Assembly (NCBI GenBank): GCA_964574865.1
Contig: CAZNOT010000033.1
Span: 1-6,956 of the forward strand
Source: DATDYW01 sp964574865
GTDB taxonomy: Bacteria; Patescibacteriota; Minisyncoccia; Phycocordibacterales; JAACPR01
Direction of reading: 5' to 3'
Length of the DNA stretch: 6,956 nucleotides
Made by a program: the position numbers and the translations under genes. Positions 1 through 4,596 of this stretch are shown in pieces. Position 1 is the first letter of the stretch. Every line of letters begins with the position of its first letter. The notes beneath the pieces were generated by a model that worked only from the letters and a program-made list of their open reading frames with translations, did not search any database and was not told the origin of the DNA.

Positions 1-1
1 G

Positions 2-514
2 CTCGGCGGCATCGTGTCGTGCGCCTCGGTGAAGTGCGCCGGCAACCGCCTCGACGCGGCCATCGTCGACTACGTGAAGAAGACCTTCAACCTCGCGATC
101 GGCGACGGCACGGCGGAGCGCATCAAGCAGGAGGTCGGCTCGGCGGTCCTGATGGAGGACGAGCTCGAGATGGCCGTGAAGGGCCGCGACCTGCTCACGG
201 GTCTCCCGCGCGCGGTCACCGTGAAGACCAACGAGATCGTGAAGGCGATTCAGCGCGAGCTCAAAGAGATGGTCGGCGCGATCAAGACTGTGCTCCAGGA
301 GACGCCGCCCGAGCTCGCGTCCGACATCATCGACACGGGCATCGTGCTCACCGGCGGCAGCTCGCTCCTGAGGAACCTGCCGGAGCTGGTGTTCCGCCGC
401 ACCGGCGTGAAGGCTGCGCTGGCGAAGGACGCGCTGTTCTGCGTGGCGAAAGGGACCGGCATCGCGCTCCAGCACCTCGACACGTACAAGCGCTCGGTGG
501 CGGGCAGGCGGTAG
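2..514 (+). CDS. mreB: MreB actin-like shape protein, 3' part only (first paralogue)
   Basis: This is the C-terminal 170 residues of an MreB-family protein; the 5' part lies off the left edge, and the frame is open from base 2. MreB is a bacterial actin that polymerises on the inner membrane face and organises wall synthesis. Visible family features are the LGGIV segment that follows the second phosphate-binding motif, an IGDGTAERIK stretch, VKGRDLLTGLPRAV, TPPELASDI, and the adenosine-binding motif VLTGGSSLLRNL near residues 115-126 of the fragment. The protein ends with a short basic tail. It aligns along its whole length with the complete MreB at 5865-6938 but is clearly diverged from it (under half of positions identical by eye), so it is an old paralogue and not a recent copy. 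It could also be named Mbl or MreBH; the fragment cannot decide. The GTG at 14 is internal and not the true start. Confidence 0.93.
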   Translation, partial: LGGIVSCASVKCAGNRLDAAIVDYVKKTFNLAIGDGTAERIKQEVGSAVLMEDELEMAVKGRDLLTGLPRAVTVKTNEIVKAIQRELKEMVGAIKTVLQETPPELASDIIDTGIVLTGGSSLLRNLPELVFRRTGVKAALAKDALFCVAKGTGIALQHLDTYKRSVAGRR

Positions 515-525
515 CGGCGAGTCGG

Positions 526-570
526 GCGCCGCTGCGGCGCGTTCGGGGGTCGTTCGCGGCACCGCCGCGA
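526..570 (+). terminator. Two GC-rich hairpins after mreB, possible weak terminator
   Basis: Two short perfect stem-loops follow the mreB stop. The first is a 6-bp stem, 526-531 with 535-540, and a 3-nt loop. The second is a 7-bp stem, 554-560 with 564-570, also with a 3-nt loop. Neither is followed by a real U-tract; only a moderately T-rich stretch follows the second (571-588). They may slow or end transcription of mreB, but in DNA this GC-rich such stems also arise by chance. Confidence 0.3.
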
Positions 571-622
571 GCTTGAGTGTTGAATTTCTCGAGCGTAGCC
601 ACCCGGCCTATCTCGGGCGCGC

Positions 623-628
623 TAGAAT
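623..628 (+). promoter_or_regulatory. -10 box of the holB-like gene
   Basis: TAGAAT matches the sigma-70 -10 consensus TATAAT at five of six positions and stands out in GC-rich surroundings. No convincing -35 is seen at the usual spacing. Seven bases separate it from the GTG at 636, so transcription would begin about at that codon. The ATG at 627 overlaps the box itself. Confidence 0.5.
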
Positions 629-635
629 GCCTCGC

Positions 636-1319
636 GTGAAGGAGCTAGCGGAGACACTCGAGAACAGCGGCTCAATCGGGCACGCCTACATCGTCGAGGG
701 CGAGGCGGGCCCGGCGGTCGCGGCGATCTGCGCCTTCTGCGAGGGAGCCTTGGGCTGCGCCGTCGCGGGCAACCCGGACTTCGTGGTGGAGCGGTTCGAT
801 ACGATGGGTGTCGCCGACGCCGTCGCGCTGCGCGACCGCCAGTCGATGGTGACCGCGGGCGAGGGGAGGCAGATCATCGTCGCCTCGTTCCGTAACGCTA
901 CGCGCGACGCGCAGAACGCGCTCCTCAAGGTGCTCGAGGAGCCGTCCGCGCGGACGCACTTCTTCCTCGTCGTGCCGTACGCGGGGCTCCTCCTGCCGAC
1001 GGTTCGCTCGCGCGCGGCGCTCATTCGGCGCGGCGGCTCGGCCGACGAATCGCTCGCGCTGCCCTGGCTCAAGGCCGCCGCGGGGAAGCGCCTCGCGCTC
1101 GCCGAGAGGTTCGCCAAGGACATCCGCGACGAGAAGAAGACCCGCGCCGACGGCCTGGCCCTGCTCGACGCGCTCGAGCGCGCCCTCGCGCCGAAAATTT
1201 CCGCCGACCCGCGCGCCGCCTCCGCCGCCCGCACCCTGCTCGCCGTGAAGCGCCGCTGGAACCACCACGGCAGCTCGCCCAAGCTCCTGCTCGAGTCCGT
1301 CGCGCTCGCGCTGCCGTAG
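636..1319 (+). CDS. holB: DNA polymerase III delta-prime-like clamp-loader subunit, reduced
   Basis: This is a delta-prime-type AAA+ clamp-loader protein of about 227 residues, against roughly 330 in E. coli. With tau/gamma and delta it would load the sliding clamp on DNA. The best marker is NALLKVLEEPS (residues 94-104) followed by a hydrophobic strand (THFFLVV) and LLPTVRSRA (119-127), the position of the SRC motif, here with Ala for Cys. The start GHAYIVEG (15-22) is the strand before the P-loop, but GEAGPA replaces a working Walker A, so it should not bind or hydrolyse ATP; this is usual for delta-prime. Three cysteines (32, 35, 41) are spaced C-x2-C-x5-C but do not form the four-Cys zinc knuckle. 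The C-terminal collar domain seems shortened. Start: GTG 636 is chosen from the -10 spacing; ATG 627 (230 aa) and TTG 573 are in-frame alternatives. The family is clear; the exact subunit role is inferred. Confidence 0.8.
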   Translation: MKELAETLENSGSIGHAYIVEGEAGPAVAAICAFCEGALGCAVAGNPDFVVERFDTMGVADAVALRDRQSMVTAGEGRQIIVASFRNATRDAQNALLKVLEEPSARTHFFLVVPYAGLLLPTVRSRAALIRRGGSADESLALPWLKAAAGKRLALAERFAKDIRDEKKTRADGLALLDALERALAPKISADPRAASAARTLLAVKRRWNHHGSSPKLLLESVALALP

Positions 1320-1322
1320 CCT

Positions 1323-1350
1323 TAAGGTTCGACCTTAAGGTCGAACCTTA
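1323..1350. repeat. Left 28-bp perfect palindrome of the RAYT module
   Basis: This is a perfect 28-bp palindrome with its axis between 1336 and 1337. Each half is itself a small hairpin: AAGGT-tcg-ACCTT on the left and AAGGT-cga-ACCTT on the right (5-bp stem, 3-nt loop). It can therefore fold as one long hairpin or as two short ones. It begins four bases after the holB-like stop and contains the last codons and stop of the transposase gene on the other strand. It resembles REP/BIME elements that RAYT proteins recognise. It may also act as a transcription barrier for the holB-like gene, although no U-tract follows. Confidence 0.9.
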
Positions 1351-1976
1351 TACGAGAGAACTCGCCATTTAAATTTCAGAGGGTCACCCGCCAAATCAAA
1401 AGCCACCGGTGACAGAATTGCCCTTTCTGCTCTTTCGGCGCCAGCCAAATCGGGGAAACTCGAGTATCGATAGGCGGCTAAAAAATTTTGGCGAGTTTCG
1501 GGGTCGTGATTTGGCGCCAGGTCTGCTGGGTTCGCGTGCACGTAAGCCACGAGGTGCTGGAGGTAGCCGTTCTCGTCTGCCGTTTTAGACTTAAATTTTC
1601 CCTGAAAGACACACCCGCTCCGTTCGTATTTGGCATTTACATACATGGTGTGAGCCGTTGCTAGTCGGCGCATGAATTTGGTGGTGCCCCCAGTTTCTTT
1701 CTCGCGGACCAGTAGATGAAAATGGTTCGGTAGCAAGGCGTAACCACAGATGTCGATAACGGTTTCGCCCCTATCTACCCTCAGGGCGCTATCAAAATTT
1801 GGCGCGTCGCCGTTGCCGTAAAAGCTGGGCGGCAGCGTCGTGGAACTGTTGGCTAGGTACAAGACCACCAGGAACCGTTCGTAGTCTTCAGGCTCAAAGA
1901 AAATGTCCGACTTTCCGGCCCCGCGATTGTAGACGTGAAGGAAAGATCCGACTCCGTAATTTTCTCGTTTTGACAC
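1335..1976 (-). CDS. REP-associated tyrosine transposase (RAYT, Y1/HUH family)
   Basis: A 213-residue, apparently intact Y1 transposase of the IS200-like/TnpA-REP group. It would cut and join single-stranded DNA at REP hairpins through a 5'-phosphotyrosine link. Seen in order: HVYNRG (14-19), the usual N-terminal signature; GYALLPNHFHLLV (78-90) with the metal-binding His-Phe-His at 85-87; KYERSGCVFQGKFKSK (116-131), the basic RSG-x-x-x-QG-[RK] segment; and AYVHANP (144-150), where Tyr145 aligns with the catalytic Tyr of E. coli TnpA-REP (from memory of that family). Length is normal and no frameshift is seen. Start: GTG at 1976; no ATG lies near and an in-frame stop falls in the right palindrome. 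The last five residues and the TAA stop lie at or inside the left palindrome. Base composition is unlike its neighbours, which suggests transfer. No clear promoter or Shine-Dalgarno sequence is seen. RAYTs are often single-copy and domesticated, so activity is uncertain. Confidence 0.92.
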   Translation of the reverse strand: MSKRENYGVGSFLHVYNRGAGKSDIFFEPEDYERFLVVLYLANSSTTLPPSFYGNGDAPNFDSALRVDRGETVIDICGYALLPNHFHLLVREKETGGTTKFMRRLATAHTMYVNAKYERSGCVFQGKFKSKTADENGYLQHLVAYVHANPADLAPNHDPETRQNFLAAYRYSSFPDLAGAERAERAILSPVAFDLAGDPLKFKWRVLSYKVRP

Positions 1977-2024
1977 GGGGGAATTTTGGGCCGGCTCCCC
2001 TAACGTGCCGATTAGCTCAGGCTT

Positions 2025-2060
2025 AACCTAAGGTTCGACCTTAAGGTCGAACCTTAGGTT
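2025..2060. repeat. Right 36-bp perfect palindrome of the RAYT module
   Basis: This is a perfect 36-bp palindrome with its axis between 2042 and 2043. Its inner 28 bp are identical to the left palindrome, and it adds four further paired bases on each side (AACC/GGTT). The same paired AAGGT-nnn-ACCTT hairpins are nested inside. It ends only six bases before the frr -10 box, so it occupies the place where a -35 element would be. Confidence 0.9.
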
Positions 2061-2066
2061 TTCGGG

Positions 2067-2072
2067 TATACT
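2067..2072 (+). promoter_or_regulatory. -10 box of frr
   Basis: TATACT matches the -10 consensus at five of six positions. Transcription would start near 2080, leaving a leader of about 14 nt without a Shine-Dalgarno sequence before the ATG at 2094. The -35 position falls in the right palindrome of the RAYT module and does not match TTGACA there. Confidence 0.55.
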
Positions 2073-2093
2073 CGCCGAGCTAACCCACCAAGA

Positions 2094-2645
2094 ATGGCAT
2101 ACGATTTCAAACCGTTCGACGCCCGCCTCGCCGAGGTCAAAGACTGGCTCGCCAAGGAGCTCTCCACCATCCGCACTGGCCGGGCGAACGCCGCCATCCT
2201 CGACGGCGTGCTCGTCGAGAACTACGGCGCGCGGGTGCCAATCAACCAGGTCGCGTCCGTCTCGGCCGAGGACCCTCGCACGCTCAAGGTGGCGCCGTGG
2301 GACACCTCCGTCGTGAAGGCGATCGAGAAGGGTATCACCGACGCCGACCTCGGTCTCTCGGTCGTCTCGGACGGCCGAGTGCTGCGCGTCGTCTTCCCGG
2401 AGCTCACCGCCGAGCGCCGTGAGATTCTCATCAAGCAGGCCGGCAAGAAGCTCGAGGAGGCGCGCGTGTCGCTGCGCAAGGAGCGCGAGGCCTGCTGGGA
2501 CGCCATCCAGATGAAGGAGAAGGAGGGCGGCATGTCCGAGGACGACAAGTTCCGCGCCAAGGAGGACATGCAGAAGAAGGTGGACGCGGCTAATGCCGCC
2601 ATGGACGCCGCCCTCGAGGCGAAAGAGGCGGAGGTGAGGGGGTAG
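2094..2645 (+). CDS. frr: Ribosome recycling factor
   Basis: A 183-residue protein, the normal length for ribosome recycling factor, which with EF-G splits the post-termination 70S ribosome in the cytoplasm. The N-terminal helix carries the family signature LSTIRTGRANAAILD (23-37), followed by the domain II beta segment with YGARVPINQVASVS (44-57) and LKVAPWD (64-70). FPELTAERREIL (101-112) begins the return helix, and a long charged helix runs to the end (about 105-183). In the helix that often reads VRNxRRDAN, this protein has VSLRKEREACWDAIQ (125-139), so the Arg spacing differs from the E. coli pattern; I believe such variants occur in CPR bacteria. The ATG start gives a standard N-terminus (MAYDFKPFDARL). 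No ribosome binding site is visible. The gene follows the RAYT module and precedes rseP, separated by 173 bp with its own promoter. Confidence 0.97.
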   Translation: MAYDFKPFDARLAEVKDWLAKELSTIRTGRANAAILDGVLVENYGARVPINQVASVSAEDPRTLKVAPWDTSVVKAIEKGITDADLGLSVVSDGRVLRVVFPELTAERREILIKQAGKKLEEARVSLRKEREACWDAIQMKEKEGGMSEDDKFRAKEDMQKKVDAANAAMDAALEAKEAEVRG

Positions 2646-2722
2646 GGAGGGAAACTCCATTCGGCGCGCAAAACGGGTCCCTACGGCTCGGAGTACATGC
2701 GTACACCGTCGCCTAGGGAACA

Positions 2723-2774
2723 CCGTTTTTCGCATCCGACTGTCGCTTCCGTGGTGACTCGGGGCGAAATACGG
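2723..2774. repeat. Imperfect inverted repeat in the frr-rseP spacer
   Basis: Two 11-nt arms, 2723-2733 and 2764-2774, pair with one mismatch around a 30-nt loop. The arms carry the only A/T runs in this part of the spacer. It could form an RNA hairpin downstream of frr or be chance; no U-tract follows. Confidence 0.25.
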
Positions 2775-2801
2775 CCGTCAAAATTGCGCCAAAGGTGTCC
2801 G

Positions 2802-2810
2802 TGATAAACT
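2802..2810 (+). promoter_or_regulatory. Extended -10 promoter of rseP
   Basis: TGA followed by TAAACT (2805-2810) fits an extended -10 element (TGn + hexamer). Eight bases separate the hexamer from the ATG at 2819, so the start codon would be at or within a base of the transcription start. A 6-bp inverted repeat (2796-2801 with 2814-2819) flanks the hexamer and could be an operator or chance. Confidence 0.5.
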
Positions 2811-2818
2811 CGGCGGAC

Positions 2819-3898
2819 ATGACCGTCCTCATCTTCGTTCTCCTCATCTCGGTCCTCGTCTTCCTGCACGAGCTCGGCCACTTCTTCGTGGCGCGGCGCT
2901 CGGGCGTGCGCGTGGACGAGTTCGGCATCGGTTTTCCACCGCGCCTGTTCTCGTGGAAGCGGGGCGGCGTCGTGTACTCGGTGAACCTGCTGCCGCTGGG
3001 AGGCTTCGTGCGCATTCACGGCGAGAACGGGGAAGACCCCCACGACTCCACGAGCTTCGAGGCCAAGCGGGCGCGAACCCGCGCCGCCATCCTCGGCGCC
3101 GGCGTCGCCATGAACTGGCTCACCGCGTTCGTCGCGATGGCGATCGCGCTCTCGATCGGCGTCGAGGCGTCGCCCGAATCGGCCCTCGGCGAGTGGGTGG
3201 AAAACCCGCGCGCGGTCGTCTCCTCCGTCTCGGTAGACTCGCCGGCCGCTGTCGCCGGCCTGCGTCCGGGCGACGCGATTCTGTCCGCGCGCCGCGGGGC
3301 GGAAACGCTCGACGGCCCGACCGCCGACCAGTTCGTTGTTTTTACCTCCGCCGCCTCGGCTAAGGAGATCGTCCTCTCGGCCGAGGCACCGGACGGCGCG
3401 GCTAAGTGGGCCACCGTGACGCCGCTCTTCCGCGAGGACCTCGGCCGGCCCGCGATCGGCGCGACCGTCCTCGATTCAGGCTACGCGCGCCTGCCGCTCG
3501 GCTCCGCGATCGTCGAGGCGGGGAAGTACACCGTCGAGCTCACCGCGGTCGTCGCGTCCTCGCTCTGGCACCTCGCGGCCGACGCGCTGCGCCGCGAGGC
3601 CGACCTCGCCGACCTCTCGGGCCCGGTCGGCATCGCGGTCCTCGCGCGCGAGGCGTCCGACGTGGGCGCGGGCCAGCTGCTCGCGTTCGCCGCGGCGATT
3701 TCCGTGAACCTCGCCGTCCTCAACCTCCTCCCGTTCCCGGCGCTCGACGGCGGCCGCCTCCTCATGATTGCCGTCGAGAAAATCACCCGCCGCAAGCTCT
3801 CGGCCAAGTGGGTCGGCTGGGTCAACCTCGCCGGCCTCGCGCTCCTCCTCGCGCTCATGGCCGTCGTGACGATTTCGGACGTGGCGAAGCTGTTCTAG
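2819..3898 (+). CDS. rseP: RseP-type site-2 intramembrane zinc metalloprotease (M50)
   Basis: A 359-residue integral membrane protease of the RseP/RasP family, which cuts transmembrane segments of anti-sigma factors and leftover signal peptides. The first membrane helix (about 2-23) carries the zinc site HELGH (17-21) with catalytic Glu18. Next come FGIGFPPRLF (35-44), PLGGFVRIHGE (59-69), a hydrophobic helix (about 89-113), and one PDZ domain (about 131-205) with the AAVAGLRPGDAIL carboxylate loop (143-155). LSGPVGIA (266-273), a helix leading into NLLPFPALDGGR (302-313) with the third zinc ligand Asp310, and a last helix (about 333-355) complete the fold. E. coli RseP is longer and has two PDZ domains; the one-PDZ form is common elsewhere. 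The ATG at 2819 was preferred over an in-frame GTG at 2795 because it starts at the first helix and sits 8 nt after a -10 box. The substrate is unknown, as no anti-sigma gene is nearby. Confidence 0.96.
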   Translation: MTVLIFVLLISVLVFLHELGHFFVARRSGVRVDEFGIGFPPRLFSWKRGGVVYSVNLLPLGGFVRIHGENGEDPHDSTSFEAKRARTRAAILGAGVAMNWLTAFVAMAIALSIGVEASPESALGEWVENPRAVVSSVSVDSPAAVAGLRPGDAILSARRGAETLDGPTADQFVVFTSAASAKEIVLSAEAPDGAAKWATVTPLFREDLGRPAIGATVLDSGYARLPLGSAIVEAGKYTVELTAVVASSLWHLAADALRREADLADLSGPVGIAVLAREASDVGAGQLLAFAAAISVNLAVLNLLPFPALDGGRLLMIAVEKITRRKLSAKWVGWVNLAGLALLLALMAVVTISDVAKLF

Positions 3899-3910
3899 CG
3901 CGCGGAATTT

Positions 3911-3950
3911 CAGAAAAAAGAAAAGTGGCGCACCCCGTGAGGTGCGCCGC
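3911..3950 (-). terminator. Intrinsic terminator of the minus-strand membrane-protein gene, perhaps bidirectional
   Basis: An 8-bp perfect stem (3927-3934 with 3941-3948, loop of six bases), extendable to ten pairs with a wobble, lies between two convergent genes. Read on the minus strand it is followed by ACTTTTCTTTTTTC, a strong U-tract. Read on the plus strand only four T's follow at 3957-3960, so it would be a weaker terminator for rseP. Confidence 0.85.
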
Positions 3951-3969
3951 CGAATGTTTTGGCCTTCCG

Positions 3970-4488
3970 TTACGCGTTAGCCGGCGGGCGGCTCTTTGGG
4001 AGCACCAGATCGGTGCCGATGAGGACAGCGTCGTAGGCGATTGTCGCCGCGAGGGCAATGCCGCGCCCCCAGCTGGGCCCCGCGAGCCCCAAGAGGCTCT
4101 CCAGGACCGGTAGCCCTTCCGAGAACGTCACACCGAACCCCGCGGCGACGAGTACGACAGGAATCACGAGAGACCTGACGTACCGTGGCACAGGCCACGT
4201 GCCCGTCTCGAGGCGTCGCGCGAGGAGCGCCACGCCAATTAGGAGTCCAAGGGCGAAACCGATCAAGTCTGCGTACCCGACCACCAGACCGCCGAAGGTC
4301 GGCGAGAACTCGTAATCGATGCCGTAGTCGAATGAGTAGGCGGTCTTCGGGGTCTCCCCAGAGTCGTGGGTGACGTCTGGGTTGGCCGTGTGGCTGCTTT
4401 CGGCAGCGTACCGGGTGTTAGGGGTTTCGTTTACGGTTTCCTGGCTCGAGAGAGCCAGGCCAATCACTGCAAGGGTGTTAAAGAACAT
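3970..4488 (-). CDS. Small membrane protein of unknown function
   Basis: A 172-residue protein that I do not recognise. It begins with a hydrophobic stretch (MFFNTLAVIGLALS, 1-14) that looks like a short signal or anchor. A polar, Thr/Ser/Asn-rich linker with a Tyr/Phe/Asp-rich segment follows (about 15-62), then three likely membrane helices at about 66-91, 104-123 and 143-164, the first followed by ARRLETG. The tail is short and basic. No catalytic motif or cysteine is seen. The gene runs against its neighbours, sits between rseP and proS, and has its own promoter and terminator, so it is an independent unit. Its 5' end is more A/T-rich than the neighbours, which hints at late acquisition. 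Start: the ATG at 4488 is chosen because an upstream in-frame ATG (4503, 177 aa) abuts the -10 box and would lie upstream of the predicted transcription start. Function is unknown. Confidence 0.75.
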   Translation of the reverse strand: MFFNTLAVIGLALSSQETVNETPNTRYAAESSHTANPDVTHDSGETPKTAYSFDYGIDYEFSPTFGGLVVGYADLIGFALGLLIGVALLARRLETGTWPVPRYVRSLVIPVVLVAAGFGVTFSEGLPVLESLLGLAGPSWGRGIALAATIAYDAVLIGTDLVLPKSRPPANA

Positions 4489-4494
4489 AGTGAT

Positions 4495-4522
4495 ATTGTA
4501 CATAATATGTAGTAATTGTCAA
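4495..4522 (-). promoter_or_regulatory. Near-consensus sigma-70 promoter for the membrane-protein gene
   Basis: On the minus strand, TTGACA (4522-4517, a perfect -35) is followed after 16 bp by TACAAT (4500-4495, five of six -10 positions). Six bases then separate it from the ATG at 4488. The region is strikingly A/T-rich for this genome. It is the best promoter in the window and implies a leaderless or nearly leaderless transcript. Confidence 0.8.
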
Positions 4523-4558
4523 TATACGCGCGACGCCCGTCGCCCGCCTCACCGCAAC

Positions 4559-4588
4559 CGTAGATGCGGCCTACGATTGTGGTACTCT
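4559..4588 (+). promoter_or_regulatory. proS promoter with extended -10 and upstream inverted repeat
   Basis: TGG followed by TACTCT (4583-4588) fits an extended -10 element, although the hexamer is weak (four of six). Eight bases separate it from the ATG at 4597, the same geometry as rseP. A 5-bp inverted repeat CGTAG/CTACG (4559-4563 with 4571-4575) lies just upstream and could bind a regulator or be chance. Confidence 0.4.
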
Positions 4589-4596
4589 GGCGCCCT

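Larger units (their letters stand above)
1323..2060 (-). mobile_element. RAYT transposase module between two REP-like palindromes
   Basis: A single transposase gene on the minus strand is bracketed by two long palindromes that share an identical 28-bp core. The inside is about 48-50% G+C, well below the roughly 67% of the flanking core genes (sample lines counted by hand), and is rich in A/T runs such as those near 1480. It sits between the holB-like stop and the frr promoter and breaks no gene. No target duplication is visible, as expected for HUH single-strand transposition. The boundaries are taken as the outer edges of the palindromes; the true ends are not proven. Confidence 0.75.

Noticed and set aside
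573..635. In-frame N-terminal extension of the holB-like gene from TTG 573 (or ATG 627)
   Set aside because: The extension has no family similarity, and the -10 box at 623-628 places the transcription start near 636, after both alternatives.
729..758. Cysteine cluster in the holB-like protein as a zinc-binding site
   Set aside because: There are only three cysteines, spaced C-x2-C-x5-C, and no fourth ligand in the place known from delta-prime zinc modules.
672..1282. Long open frames on the minus strand opposite the holB-like gene
   Set aside because: High G+C removes stop codons on the opposite strand; the translations are Arg/Ala/Gly-rich with no motifs, while the plus frame shows a real protein family.
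2013..2060. TAGCTCAG followed by GGTTCGA resembles the D-arm and T-arm of a tRNA
   Set aside because: The GGTTCGA is part of the palindrome; there is no matching GAGC for a D-stem, no anticodon arm and no acceptor pairing, so no tRNA can be folded here.
1323..2060. CRISPR-like repeats or toxin-antitoxin pair
   Set aside because: There are only two palindromes, about 675 bp apart with a transposase gene between them; there are no short regular spacers and no paired small genes.
2028..2735. 235-codon minus-strand frame opposite frr
   Set aside because: Its sequence is a shadow of frr and it begins and ends in non-coding repeat or spacer DNA.
3406..4113. 235-codon plus-strand frame across the rseP 3' end and the terminator
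   Set aside because: It is an out-of-frame, Arg/Pro-rich reading of rseP that runs through a clear terminator hairpin into a convergent gene.
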